A DNA stretch of 64,000 nt from Astrothelium macrocarpum (lineage: Eukaryota; Ascomycota; Dothideomycetes; Trypetheliales; Trypetheliaceae): contig JAGEMR010000012.1 of NCBI GenBank assembly GCA_021030915.1, forward strand, positions 310,001 to 374,000, written 5' to 3'. The notes beneath the pieces were generated by a model that did not search any database, had not been told where the DNA came from, and saw nothing but the letters and a program-made list of their open reading frames with translations. Positions 22,416 through 34,922 of the stretch are shown here, one piece after another; position 1 is the first letter of the stretch, and every line of letters starts with the position of its first letter. The translations under genes and the position numbers were made by a program.

Positions 22416-22926
22416 ATGCCAAAGGAAACCAAGACTCGCAAGGCCAAGGCTGACAAGGTCGGCGGCAAGAAGAAGAAGGGTATGTATCTTCACGCTAATC
22501 TATAGCTATCGTCGCACAACTGACTTTGAAGCCAGACCCCGCTGCCCCTAAGCGCGGTCTGTCTGCCTACATGTTCTTCGCCAATGACAACCGAGAGAAA
22601 GTCCGTGATGAGAATCCTGGTATCAAGTTCGGTACGTGTGACCATAACTTTGCGCTGTTGACGCGCGCGAATTTGCTAACTCTTTTTCTGCTCTATAGGC
22701 GAAGTCGGAAAGATTCTAGGAGAGAAGTGGAAGGGCCTCACTGAGAAGCAGCGTGCTCCCTATGAGGCCAAGGCTGCTGCTGACAAGAAGCGCTACGAAG
22801 AAGAGAAAGCCGCCTACACCAGTGTATGTTCTCTGGTTTTCATGCAGGCATTCACTCTTGACATTCGTGTGCTAACAAATTTTCCAGGGCGCTGGCGCTG
22901 ACGATGAAGACGAAGAGGACGAGTAA
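22416..22926 (+). CDS. NHP6: HMG-box chromatin protein NHP6
   Basis: Four exons, 22416-22479, 22536-22631, 22699-22823 and 22888-22926, make a 107-residue protein. The basic start (MPKETKTRKAKADK, then GGKKKK) precedes one HMG box at about residues 22-95: DPAAPKRGLSAYMFFANDNR, then KILGEKWKGLTEKQRAPY. The acidic tail ends GADDEDEEDE. The single-box, roughly 100-residue layout is that of NHP6, which bends DNA without sequence preference and helps FACT and TFIID act on nucleosomes. All three introns are 56-67 nt and phase-consistent. The intron positions inside the box support orthology with other filamentous ascomycetes. Confidence 0.97.
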
Positions 22927-23484
22927 TTTCCACTACTCGTCGAATTTCTTCGTGTCTCGATGGTAGCTTTATACACCGAGCCAACTTTTTTCCTCCTTTT
23001 TTTTTGCTCTCTATGCTATGGTGTGGTCGTGGTCCTGGTGCTCTTTGCTTGGGGAGAATGTTCCGCAGGTGTGTCTTACACTGCGATGAATGGGTCAGGA
23101 ATCCTCTAGCTCAACTTAGCTGAACCGTGACGATTCCTGAAGCAACTGCCACATACGGAACATGCTTCATCTCAATACATGTATACTAGCTACTCAAGGA
23201 GCATAGCTTTTTTCATAGCTTTTTTCTCCCCAGTAGAATAAGCTGAGTTTTTTTCCCTTGCAATATATGAGTCCCGGTTTACGATGCGGGTTCACTCATG
23301 CCCTTCGTGGGGTTGAATGGTACGTATATCACGTGGTGCAGGTCTATTCGGATGCCAAGACCTGAATTCATCTATCTCCGATCTCCAGAAGACCATGAGC
23401 CTGGTATAAGCGTATGAAGACACCTCCGTCAAACCGGCGTCAAAGGCCGTGGCTGCTTTTTGTAAACATGGCTTGTTAGAGTAC
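22927..23484. other. 560-bp gap
   Basis: 3' flank of NHP6 and of SEC11, which converge here. It has poly-T stretches near 22985-23010 and 23210-23255; no gene or repeat seen. Confidence 0.55.
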
Positions 23485-24096
23485 CTATTCCCGCTGAAAT
23501 ATCACTGTCAGCCCCATAAGGCCCAACAACACCGTTTTGAGCCACGGGTACTCGCTCAATAGGATCGTGACATAACCCACAAACGGCACATAGCCCACTA
23601 CACTTCCGATGACATCCTGAGCTCGATTCAAGTATGCCTGGCCAGTCGCGTATAACTCAGTGTCGTCCGCTGCGTTATTGTCGCCCTTGGTCAGGAGCTG
23701 TAATGGTTTCAGGCTGACATAAATTCCAATTAGCACAAAAAGGCTTCAGCAGAATGACCCAGTAAACAAAGCACTACAAGACGCTACTCACCCTCCACCA
23801 AACCGCCTCACCACCCTGTGCACAATAGGAATATCCTTGCCCTTTACATTATATACAACAATTTCTCCGACTTTTGTATCTTTCCACCGGTTCCATAAGA
23901 AGAGCAAATCGCCTCGTTGAAATGCGGGTTCCATACTACCGGACAGTACTACCACTATAGGGGAGGGTGAGTCTGTGAGCACGGAGAGGAATTTCCAAAG
24001 CATAAATGCAGTGGAGAGGACGAGCGCAAAATTCAGGCCTTGCGAAAGAAGTTGTCGCGGTGGGGCGGAGGCAAGAGGACCAAGTAATGAGTTCAT
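23485..24096 (-). CDS. SEC11: signal peptidase complex catalytic subunit
   Basis: Two exons, 24096-23792 and 23713-23485, joined across a 78-nt intron, give 177 residues, the usual length. A membrane helix at about residues 22-40 (NFALVLSTAFMLWKFLSV) precedes the S26 peptidase core. Catalytic Ser is in VVVLSGSMEPAF (Ser54), His in VHRVV (His93) and Asp in TKGDNN (Asp113), the Ser-His-Asp set of eukaryotic ER signal peptidases. A C-terminal hydrophobic helix (VLLGLMGLTVIF) follows. Sec11 cleaves signal peptides in the ER lumen together with Spc1-3. The intron sits just before LLTKGDNN. The long plus-strand frame at 24006-24224 is a shadow. Confidence 0.97.
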
Positions 24097-24489
24097 GGTT
24101 GCGAGGCTGTAGGGGTAAGATTGGAGGTATTTGTAACGATTCCGGAGGAGGGTTTGTAGGACGAACGGAGAGCCGTAAACCTGATTGCAAGTCGCAAACG
24201 TCTCGAGAAAGAATCAGGCTGTAGAACACTCTGGGCCGGCGATTTTTGCAAAAGTTATTAAACGTGGGAGCGGAAAAAGATGAGCTGAGGCCAGATGTAC
24301 AAAGCTTCGGCGGTGGGCGAAACAGTCGGCCCCGACCTTCTCACCCAGACCAAAAATCAGACTCTAAGCCCTCGACCTTGTGGCAGTCTACGCTTTTCTT
24401 TGACCACATCGGGGTACTATACTTATCGTGAGTAACGATAGCGCGGAAATTATTTCTATTTAAATGTTATAGCCATTCCAATCCCGAAA

Positions 24490-26697
24490 TTAGCCAACGA
24501 ATCTGTACGCAAGACAACATATAATATAGAAGCCGATCGCGCCGTACGGCAAAAACAGCGCCACAGGATCCACTACTGGCAATGGGAGCTGCATGAGAAG
24601 TAGATAGGTAAAATTGAGGAGTTTAAGAGCAAAAACCAATCTCCTTCTCATAGCATGGCTGGGGTACCTTTGCCTACCAACTCTAAATGCCTCGATCAGT
24701 AAAGAATTAAGCACATAGAGCATAAGAGAGATCAGAACCAAGATTGGCAGCCAGTCTATAAAGAATATACCAGGCTGTGGGATCAACAGTTGAATAAGCT
24801 CGGCTTGGCCAGTGGCATATAGCCCAGCCATCTATATAAAATAAGAATAAACGTTAGAGACAAAGAAAAGCATAAAATCTTGGTACCAGACGGAATCTTT
24901 GAGAAAGTCAAAGTCTGGGGCATCGATCACTCTGTCTGGAGGCGTTGAAAGTGCTTCAGCTGCCAGTTCGAGCGTTGATATGTGCGATAAACGTCCAACT
25001 ACCTGCGCCCCAGTCGTCGCTACGTCCGATGTCACGCGAGATGGTGAGAGGACATTTGCTGGCTGCCTCCTGGTTGGCAGATTCATGGGCGAGGAAGTCA
25101 TGCCTAATCGACGAGCGGTTGGTTGGTCTGTCGTTCGAGCCAAGATCGCTGGGGCAGTGTTGGAGCGAGTGTTTGGGGTAATGAAGGACGGGATTGCGTT
25201 GCCCGTGCTCGTTGGAGAAGAAACAATGGGAACTGATGTCGTGGGAGGTCGTGCTGGAGAGCCACCACGCGCAACAGATGGTGATGTTGCCTTGCGACTT
25301 TGCGAAATAGAGCCTTCGGTTGAGTTTTGATTCCGCAGAAAAACTATTAAAGGTTCATATAAGAGTTCGGAAATGGTCAGAATCGGTGCTGCAAGGAGTA
25401 TCACAGGTACAATTTGTCCAAAAGTCCAGTCATTTGGCTGTCTCGGATATAGACTGTATGTTGCAAAGAATTTCAGAATGCCCCACACAAAGCTGGCTAT
25501 AAGCCAAAAGACCTGTTTTGAGTAATACTGTTATCTAGTGCTTGGCTAATAGATGCAGTGGCTGCGGTTATGAAAAAGAAAGAAGCTTACTTCAAAAAAC
25601 ATAGAAGACCACGCATCAGTGCAAATCCTGAGAGCCAGGAATAGCGCAAGAATCGGACGATAGATCAAAGACCTTCTCAAGCCATATGGTGAGTTTTCTA
25701 CGTTGCACCAACGGTATACTTTCTGCAAAGCCCTCCCGCATTGCTCGCTAATCCGGTCCCGCATCGTTTTAGCAAGTTTAACAGAAAGCGTTTCGTGTAA
25801 ACGGATAACGCGGGACAGAAACCCCAGGGCCACGATCAGGACCGAGACGATCATAGAAGCGAACGTCACAGAATCCGCCGTCTTTGCTTTCTTGATGTGA
25901 CAGATGGCATTATCTGGCGGCAAAGGTGGCTCGTCATAGGAAGCTGCGTCGTAAAGGTCAAAGCCGGAACCCCAATCATAGTTGCCTGTAGGAACGATGG
26001 CGACGACTAACAAGATAGCAAAGAGACCCATGGAGACCAGGCGCCAGGCTCGTTCGCCAGGGTTATTGTACAAATAGTTGCGTGAGGATGTTAGGCAGGC
26101 CAGATGGGTCAGACTAGAGAACCAAGCCAGGTAGACAAGAAGTTGCCAGTGCCAGCACGAAAGTCCACATCGGAGCTGGGCGTAACCACTGATAAGTATC
26201 GAGAAGCCTGTTAAGATTTGGAGATCGCTCATAGAAAGAACACACTAAATAATCAGTGAGCAATCTCAGCATCCAACCGAAATCAAAGCCCGACCTTTAC
26301 GAATGCAGGTTCCAGTTTCAGATCCCGTCGCCTGTTAGGTAGAGTTGGATTCCGTCCTGGAGATTTCTGCTCCCTTATATTTCTCAGAGCAGTTGGCAGA
26401 CGCAGTATCACAATGTCAAATGGATTTGCCGCCGGCATTTCTCTGGAATCAGCATCGTTCGAATTATCTGTCTTTTGAAAAGGTGGCTTCCAGGGATCGA
26501 AGGATACAAAGTAGTGAATAGTGATAATCAAGACAACGATAGCTGCTATTCCAATGTATCCAATGACAAACTGAGCGAGTCAAATCAGAGCAGCAACACA
26601 AATACGATTTACTTGCGCCAGTTCCCGAGATCTCTGGATATGGGGTGATGTCTTCCGGATGGTTTGAACAATTATATGAGCAAATACTGTCGGACAT
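24490..26697 (-). CDS. large polytopic membrane protein of filamentous fungi
   Basis: Five exons are proposed: 26697-26617, 26570-26295, 26244-25591, 25512-24892 and 24831-24490, about 657 residues. The order is a short lumenal Cys motif (SDSICSYNCSNHPED, then PYPEISGTG), a helix (VIGYIGIAAIVVLIITIHYF), the family signature SMSDLQILTGFSILISGYAQ with CWHWQLLVYLAWFSSLTHLA, further helices, a long Ser/Thr/Arg-rich loop (about residues 350-480) and four C-terminal helices. This architecture is widespread and uncharacterised in Pezizomycotina. Intron 1 (26571-26616) starts GCAAGT rather than GT; only this GC donor keeps the frame. The last intron is uncertain: the frame is kept by donor GTCTGG at 24891, but a premature stop at about 24832 is reached if it is retained. 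Confidence 0.8.
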
Positions 26698-28765
26698 TGT
26701 AGACAAATTTGGGTTTCAGATACATTCGAGATGATGCAAAGCCAACTGAGAGATAGGAAAAGGCAGTAAATATAGGGCGGTGCTTAGCAAGACTGGGCGA
26801 TTCCATAGAAGATATGGACATCTTGACCGAATGCGAGGACTAGCCTTTCTACCCCAATTCAGCTGCTGTGGCAACAAAGTTTGATTGGCAAGACCAGAAC
26901 CTCAGCCTCGTGAGTTATCCTTATGCCCACGAGCATGCATCTGCTATGTCATGGCGTTTTCTAGATCGGCTTGGTGTGTGGAGATTACCGGAAATGGATC
27001 AACGCCAAGCCGCATCCCGCAGTGCAGTGAACGATTGGCAGCGACTCTTTAATGGCGTAATGACTATAGCAAAACCGGAGAAGGATGCACGCCAAGCTCC
27101 GAGGGTAAGTTTTGGATCTTGCCAAGACGTGAGACCTCATTATTTGTCACCAACTTCTGAGTGCCTGTGATCGTAAGATAAAAGTATCAATAACATAAGC
27201 TAAGATGGGGCAATGAGGTAGAAGGCAGATTTCAGATAAGTTCTATCAAGTTTTTGGATTGCAAGTATCCATGAAATATAGACCGGCGAACTGAAGTTCT
27301 GCCATGGTGGACGCCTCAGCTGTAGCTTCTCTTGAGTGGGCGCTAGTCTCATCTTGCTCTGAGATAAGATAGGATAAGACAAGACAAGACTAGGGCGTAG
27401 TTCCCGAACTAAATTTTCGCGGCTAGGAGGAAAACCTTGGGCAATTTAATTTTCACAACAATTGTTTCTTATCTCAATTCTCCATCATTCATTGATCAGA
27501 AATTCACAGTGTTTTCTACAATTCTATAATGCTGGATTCATAGTGTATAAGATCTCGCTATTCCATAATTGCTTTCATGGTCTGGCAGCAGGATAGTCAG
27601 CGGCTTTAGAAGGGAGAAAGCAAGGTTGCCAAGCCATGAGAAAGGATAGGACAGACTTGAGGGTGCCGGAATTAAAACTCACGACCAGACGAAAGCAGTG
27701 ATGGTGCTCTGTTGGCCTCCAGGAGCAGCTCTCCTCAGCGGAAAGCCATCGATTGAGCCAGCTTAGTACCGCCTACATCGCCCGCCCAGTAACACATCCC
27801 TGCGAAAACCGACCTCATCTTAAGCTTCATAGCTAGATTAACATGCGATGTATATAATACTCCATGACCAACACTTTTCATGCTATCACTACGGGCTTTA
27901 CATAGGTTTCGTCACTTCATCCCATCCCCGGAGAAATCGCTGTTTAGTCATATCGTCTTTGAATGAAAAGTCGAACGGGAAAATGAGTCACTGAGATCCT
28001 TGTAAGCTCCCTTAGAGTAAAGATGAGATAATGGTTCCCACATTTCATGTTCTCTTACCATGGCCTTACCCCCAAGTTTTCGTTCTTCTTTATCTTGGAC
28101 CTCACAATTGCTGGCAGGTTAACATGTCCAGTATGTGTAAAAGCCAGTCAATAGAAAATATCCTTTTACTATTCCTAGTATCTGGACATTGTCTACAGGA
28201 ACCTTTCCTCGAGATCCATGACTCATAACATGAACTTGGATAGTGGTAAACAAAGAGGCATAGAACACTATGAGCCACTCATCACATTTGTACCTCACTG
28301 TTGAACACAACCCACAATAACACGCTTTTTAGCCGATATCCTGATTGGCCGATTTCCGGTCTGCTTGATGGAGCTAGCAAAGACTGTGAAACTCTCTCAA
28401 AAAGTGACGCCATCTACGGAGGCCCTCTTCACTTTGGAGGAAGTGCTCCGACGCCCACAACAAACAAACCTGCTTCTTCAAATCTCGCTACACTACTGCA
28501 ATCTTTCTCCCTTCTGCTACTCCTTTTCCACATGCTACTACGGTTTGTCTAGCTTTTACAGCAACCTGTTCGCCTTCTGCTGCAAGCTTAGCATCTTCTG
28601 CTCCAACTTGTCCACAACCTACGACTGTTGGCGCACCTTCTACAAGGACCTGTCTACCACCCATCACAACTCATCCAAATTCTACTACAAGCTCACCTTG
28701 CGAATTATCATCGAAGTGCTGCGAAAATGTATCCTAGCACGAGCTTAACTCTGCTCCTGGCTATC
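26698..28765. other. 2.1 kb gap
   Basis: No supportable gene. A 100-codon plus frame at 26868-27170 and antisense frames near 27.3 and 28.2 kb lack family features. From about 28450 to 28750 the plus strand encodes, across two frames, Thr/Ser/Pro/Cys-rich sequence (for example SAPTCPQPTTVGAPSTRTC) like the linker of a secreted or cell-wall protein. It has no start codon or clean frame, so it could be a decayed gene end. Confidence 0.4.
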
Positions 28766-30209
28766 ATGTCAATGCTTTTGGCCACTTTTTCAAATCTTGA
28801 CCCAGTTGACTATGGAGAGATCTTCCCTAGCTCTGACCTCATTCCATATCTTGAGCCGTCAATCTCCCCCAGCGACTACTATACACTCTCGGTCAATGAC
28901 ATTATCTGGCCTGTTGTCGTCATCAATCGCGACATGGCAGAGAACTTCACAATTGAATCTCCACCAACAACAGCCATCGTCCCAGTCCTTGCAATGGCTG
29001 GCGGTGCTTTGTAAGCCTGGGAGTTCCCACCACTACTTCCATGTACGAACTGACGTGTTCTAATTTAGGTACTGGACCGAGAACTACCATCCCATGGAGC
29101 TTTATGATCTTCGCGAAGAGATGCGACATGATATAGATCCGGAACCCCTCAGCCTTGAAAATCCTGAATTGGCGTGGGAGCTTGAATCTCTAGACCTTTG
29201 GCAGGGATTTCTTGTTCAGCAACATGAGGGACCCCTCAATAGCGACATCATTGATCAAACGTTCGACTGGATTCGCGACAACGCGAACCAGCAAGACGCG
29301 AACAAGCTAGATGAAGATGCATCCTTCTCGTATTATCAAAATGAGATAGGAAAAGCAAACCTGGCCATTACTCCATCTACTTCGATGGAGCCAACCCGAT
29401 CCACTTATTCTTTACAATCTACTCGGCCCAGTCAACTGGCTCAGCCCACTCAATCCACGGATAGCTCTGGGTCCGATCAAGAAGAAGGGGGGTCCCTCCA
29501 TCACGACGACAGCTCTGAGGATGAGCATGATCAGGCACAGCCAGATCAAGGAATGTAAGTATAAATAGCTCTAAAACTTTTCCACGCATTTATACTAATC
29601 CAGACAAGATACAACGAGGAGCTCCAAGAGGTCATGATCCAAGTCAGTCGCCAAAACGACGAAAGGCTCTTCATCGTGCCAATGTATCACATGACTGAGG
29701 AGCTCCTCAACATGCTCGACCTCACCAGCCACGACGGCGTGCACCTACGGCTCCAAGAAACCGACCCCGCCGACTTCGAGGCGGTCGAGCAATACCTCCG
29801 ACGCGGTGACTGGGCACCGTACCTAACGACCGACGGGGGGGCCCCCAGCCTATCGAGCTGGCCCCTCTCCACCGGCTCTCGGGAAGAGTGGATTACAACG
29901 TGCGCGCACGTGTGGATAGCCGCGGTGCAGCTGAGGCTCCCCCAGCTCCAGCTCCTCGTCCTCCAGAAGCTGGCCCTCCTCCTCACCCCCGATAGCCTCC
30001 TGGGGGCCCTCATCGTGGCTCGCGCGTTCCACCGGGCGCGCTTCATGCCCGCCGAGCATGATGGGGCGATGGAGGAGCTTCTGGCGGACTACATTGCCGC
30101 CAATTACGAGGAGTTGGATGGGGGTCCCTTGGGGAGGACGTTTCGAGAGGCGATGGAGGAGGACCCCATCCTGTCAGTGGCGGTCGCGGACCGCATGGAG
30201 GAGGATTGA
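28766..30209 (+). CDS. BTB-like regulator with N-terminal WPVVV module
   Basis: Three exons, 28766-29010, 29069-29554 and 29609-30209, join in frame to 443 residues. Residues about 40-100 contain VNDIIWPVVVINRDMAENF, then VLAMAGGALYWTENYHPMEL, resembling the small 'WPV(V/I)(I/V)' module of fungal chromatin-type proteins (PWWP-like pattern). A Ser/Gln/acidic linker follows (residues 165-240). Residues 250-443 have the layout of fungal BTB/POZ-associated regions: VEQYLRRGDWAPYL, then CAHVWIAAVQLRLPQLQLLV and helices to the end. Such proteins are probably adaptors or transcription-related, but I cannot name a role. The final exon is far more GC-rich than the first two. The start is the first ATG after which the frame looks conserved; an upstream in-frame ATG at 28628 is possible. 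Confidence 0.7.
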
Positions 30210-30527
30210 GGGGTTTGGAGCTTTTTGTTTTTTTGTAGAAGTTAACTACGAATGAATTGATTGTCGAATATCAGGTTCGGGGGGTCCCCAGTAAAATTGC
30301 AGGCGTGAAGCTGAGCACCGAAAATTGACCGAATGATTTTCCTCCAAATAATCAACGTCTGTGTCGCAGTATTCTAAGCACCTTCTGCTATGTAACAAAG
30401 TATCGTTGGGTTGGGAGTCACACGCGCAGGACAAAGTTCGCGAGGAAGCGTGACGTCAGCACCGACAACAACGTCAGTTCACAGCGAACGCCAGAGAGCT
30501 ACAATATCTTTTCCAGCCCAATAAAGG

Positions 30528-32760
30528 ATGTCGACACCCGTCGGCTGTATCATATGTGGTTCTCCAATCTATAATTCTCCTTTAACGTGCTCAGGTACAT
30601 GGTCGGGGGAATACCGAGTTTGTGAGTAGGCTAGAATAAATTGAGATGACCCTCTACTAAAAAACAGTCTACTCTTATCCACATGGCATTTCTGTGTCTG
30701 GTGTCGGATACCGCGGCGAAGATGATGGTGCGACCTGGACGGCACCGCTAAGCTCGAAAGTGCGATGGGATGACGACGACAGTCCCATAAATGATACAGA
30801 TGAGCTTCCCGTGATGCGACAAAACCCAATTGAGGGCTTCCACGGGTTTGTAGTTCACGAGATATGCTGGCGCTTTCTGGAGGAAGCCTATCGACCCGGA
30901 GCTATACCTGTCCAACGTCTCATTGAAATCTGTGATTCCTTGACATTCCCGTTCCTGATAAACGGCTTGTACTGGGGCCATGACTATGGAGGGCTTATCG
31001 CTCAAGACAATCATGATCACTATCCTTGGGATGATCAGTTTATGAAGGAACGTGAAGACATGATACACTTTTCGAATAATGGGAAAGATCCGTACCATTT
31101 ACCTGTGATTACTTCTTTACTGTCTACACGCCTGGAACATCCGATACAGCGGATTTCTGAGACGCAGCAAAGAAACTGCTTTTCAAAAATTCCTTGGGAG
31201 CTTTTTGAATGTGTTGCAGCTCAACTGCCTACTGACGATGCCCTGGGTTTACGTCTTGTTTCTAAAGCATTTTATCCCCTCTTATTTAGCAATACCTTTT
31301 GGGCATCGAGATTTGATGCGAATGGCGAGCGTGGCTTCCTGTTCGAAGCCCAAAGAAACCGCGATACTGTCGATTTTCTCAGTCTATATCGGATCACTGC
31401 TCACGCTCAAAAGATACCCGAAATACGGAACAGAAAGAGAATCTGGGACTTAGTAAGACAGGTTAAGAATCTTCTCGATCTCCGCCTCGCAAGTGGTCCA
31501 AACGCGGCTTGTGCGGACCAAACTCTAGCCTGCATGACGTGGACCAAAGTGGTAGGAGACATAGTTAAACCAAAGTTACCGCATCTTTTTATCAGAGGCT
31601 GCCGATGCTTTGGATCACATGCTGTTGAGATACCTCAAAATCTCTCGCGAATCAGCATTACTCGTGTTCACATCGGGACTTCCGCCTACATTTGCGGTGT
31701 ACGCCTTATCACGGCGAAAGGCGTGAGCATTGATCTTGGATTCATAGATGAGGACAAGCAAGTGACACTTGAGATCACGATGCTTAGAGGATTCGTTATA
31801 GCAGTCGGTTCAAGAGGAATTCACGCATTACAAGTCCTTGGGGAAAATGCTTCTCAATCCGCGTGGATTGGATGTCCAGAAGAAACCCCAGTAACAGAAC
31901 GTCTTGCTCACTTCGACCATATCAAAGCCCTTGAAGTAAGCTTCGATGTAAGCAAATTGTTCAAGTTTATAGCAAGCCCATCAAGTGATATTTACATGCT
32001 GCATAGGGGTTCAAGATTGTTGGCATTGGAGTTGCAGGAGAATGCTCGCCAAATCCAAGTTCCCCATTACGGGACGCAGCACTTTGGTACCCTAAAATCC
32101 CAGAGCCTGGCTTATGCCTTAACGAAACTTCATACACTGACCAAAAACCGTCGCTAACTCGATTTCAACCTATAATTTGGACTCGTTTTGGCGGCCCACA
32201 CGGCGCGTACCTCAAATACATCACTGCTGTCTCTATCATATCTTTCCACAAGATATGTCAACTGGGATTTCAGTACGAGAAAGGCTTTAATTCCCCTGTA
32301 GTATGTCAACTTGGACGTTGCGGAACAGTCTCTGCTCCGGACATCAAGGAATTTCCAATAGACGGTGCTGGAGGCGAAATTATTGAGACTGTTCAAGTCA
32401 CCATCCAACAATCTAATGAGGAGCATGCGTACGAACTTCTAAAACGTGGAATTTTAAGTTCGGTCAGGGTAAGTTGATAGTAATAACCGGGTTTATTCGA
32501 CTGAATTCTGATTTAAGACCAACAGATTACCACAAACCACAAACGATCATTTCTTGCCGGCCGCCAACCACATAATTTATCACCCAAGGTCCTCGCAGTC
32601 GCTCCTGGCACTACAATCACTGGGTTTTACGCAAGTCAGGTTAGCTTAACCTCACTTCTTTGTTGTTATGTACTAACAAAAATCCTAGGATTCAGAATGC
32701 GGCATAATCAGCTTGGGCGTGATTTCAGAAGTTGTGGATACACCAACCAGGTCCGAATGA
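30528..32760 (+). CDS. F-box protein with C-terminal DUF7600-type domain
   Basis: Five exons, 30528-30621, 30668-31947, 32007-32468, 32526-32639 and 32689-32760, give 673 residues, with every junction phase-consistent. The N-terminus has a CIICG zinc-type motif and SGEYRVFYSYP. The F-box starts near residue 190 (FSKIPWELFECVAAQLPTDD, then LRLVSKAF). The C-terminal half reads VHIGTSAYICGVRLITAKGV, LRGFVIAVGSRGIHALQV, AALWYPKIPEPGLCLNE, IIWTRFGGPHGAYLKYITA and APGTTITGFYASQ, the ordered blocks of the jacalin-like DUF7600 region that follows F-boxes in many ascomycetes. F-box proteins recruit substrates to SCF ubiquitin ligases, with the C-terminal domain as reader; the target is unknown. A model stopping at 32157 would miss the last three exons. 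Confidence 0.88.
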
Positions 32761-33695
32761 TTGCCATGCCCACATGTATTGAATTTAGAATGGTGAGCAA
32801 ACTGCAAGATAAAAATGAATACTGTGGTTATGGGTGGAAGCTCAACCCCGGATCCATCGGGTGTTGTAGCGATCAGTTTTCCCAGGCGGTTGAAATGTAC
32901 GACATCTCCGAACTTGAGACAGGGTTACCCAGAGAGGGCGATAGGAACCGAAAACTGGGCCTCCTCCAGCTCAGCCAGCTATAGTCCGGTTCTATCGCAT
33001 CCTCAGGTGACTCATAAGTGTTCTATCCGCGCGACGAGGGCTTATTCAAACTCAATATTGTCATTATATCCAGTACGTTTCCACAGTTGAAAAGATATTG
33101 TGGCTCTCTAACGTTCGCTGTGAAGTGACATTGTTTATAGTTAGGCAGAAATGCACTGATTCTGGCCTGGCTGCCTTGGCCGGCCCTACCTGGATTGAGT
33201 TATGAAACAGGGGCGATTCCTGCGGCATTGAACCACTTCACTCGGATATCACGAATCGCCTTGCCAAAGTTCCTTGGGCTAGGTCGCTACGGAGAGCTTA
33301 TGGTCACTTGGTCCAGCCAGTACACATAGACAACGAAATCGCATAGTAGCTGGATGCTTCCTCATACTTTCGACCGCTCAATTATTGTTGACGCGTGGCA
33401 TTTCTTGGCATGAGGGCTTAAATATACGTGGCAAGGGTCCGCTCAGCGGTGAGATCGCCTCGACCAACGCAGTATTTACCCTGCATGATCACTGTGACAG
33501 TATACAACCATTCTCGAGACTAATCGTTAATCGCGAAGATTCTGACTTCTACAGGCCTATTTATAGGTCTCGATATGATGCAGGATTCCCCAATTCACGC
33601 ACATATCCAGTGGCCTGCCGTACGACTTACTCGGGCCTCTGATAGAAGCATGAATGTAGGAATAACGTGGTCTTGCCATTGTATGATATGATCCG
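32761..33695. other. 930-bp gap
   Basis: No recognised gene. Open frames near 32815-33090 and 33385-33642 are short and featureless. This is the shared 3' flank of two convergent genes. Confidence 0.5.
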
Positions 33696-34922
33696 CTATT
33701 CCTGTTGCTTCTCATGTCTTCGCTGCTCAGCACTGATCCAGTAGACACCCTTCCGGATTTGAATGAGTGGATCCTCGGATGATGCAATACCCTCGATCCC
33801 GCCAATGTCGGGCGTCGGACTGAATGCAATTTGTTGTTGTTCAGCGGCATTGTCATCGGTGACTTTGTTGATCTCTAGCTCGCCAAGTGGAATGAATGTT
33901 GTGCTATTGTATGGAACGGTGGCGTCATTTAAGATGTCACTAGAGTCCGCGATGTGTGCTTGGATGGTGAAGACAATTGGCTTTTGCGGAAAACGTTGCT
34001 GGAGATCATCCTCTAAGTAGCTTGGCGCAAGATTCTCCAACTGCTCTGGATCAGTGTAGAGATGATCCCCATCTGCTGGATCGAGGCGGTATCGGACATT
34101 GGTAACTTTGCCATCTTTGTTGGTCAAAACGTGGGTGTTGGGCTCGTAATATGTTATAGTACCATAGTTGAACGGGCTTGGCTTTGGGGCCGACATGAAC
34201 TGTGCAGCAGACGGATGGCTGTTGAGGAAGGCCAGGAAGGCAGCTTGAGCTTTGTCAAAATTATCCTGCTCCTTGGAGAAATCGCCACCCTTTTCCTTGG
34301 CTTTGTTGAGCAGAAATTCGGCAATTTTGACGGCACGGAAAAGCTGGAGAAAGGTAAGGAAATCCTCGCCAATCCGAGATGCAAATCCGTTGAAGGAGTG
34401 ACTAGTCAGGTCCGTGTGTGTATTAGTGTCGACTTGAAAGCGTATGGCAATCCCTTTGGGCGTGGCTTGGGGATCTACATCGGGTATATGCGGTAGGCCG
34501 CCGCCCACGGAAAAGCGAGCGATCACAGGAGTCGAGGCCTGATTGAAGTGAGGAGCTATCGAAAGTGACTGGGCCTGCTCAGTTGGAGTAAATGTACCCT
34601 CCACGAGAAGGCCTTTGGCATGGGCTAAAAAGGATAAGAATGAGTGTGGCATCGCAACCGTAGACTTGATTATACACACTTGTGCGATAGCTGGGATGCT
34701 TGCCAAATATCGCTTGCATTTCATCCACTAGCTCCTTTGGAAGTTTTCCATCTGGAGGTAGTGCTCCATTTGCAGTACCATTCGTCGAACCATACGTTTG
34801 AGCGAAGATGGCGATCAGAAACTGGAGAAGGGAGGCAAGAGGGATGACTATTCGAGGCAATGGGAGCGACTACCTCGAGGCAAGCTCATATAGAACAACA
34901 AGACGAGCTGACCGAAGACCAT
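33696..34922 (-). CDS. catalase-related haem protein
   Basis: Proposed exons are 34922-34913, 34847-34680 and 34624-33696, totalling 368 residues. The core is that of the small catalase-related peroxidases (SrpA/KatA-like): distal His in THAKGLLVEGTF (about residue 61), TPVIARFSVGGG, KGIAIRF, SFNGFASRIGEDFLTFLQ for the distal Asn region, and the C-terminal RKGVY (Tyr about residue 354) as proximal haem ligand in an RxxxY motif. The C-terminal NADPH-binding and flavodoxin parts of full catalases are absent. There is no in-frame ATG directly before LASLLQFLIAIFAQTYG. A tiny first exon at 34913-34922 restores a signal-peptide-like start, but the start is the weakest part of the model. It lies head-to-head with the lipoxygenase 1.45 kb away, so an oxylipin or hydroperoxide role is plausible. 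Confidence 0.87.
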
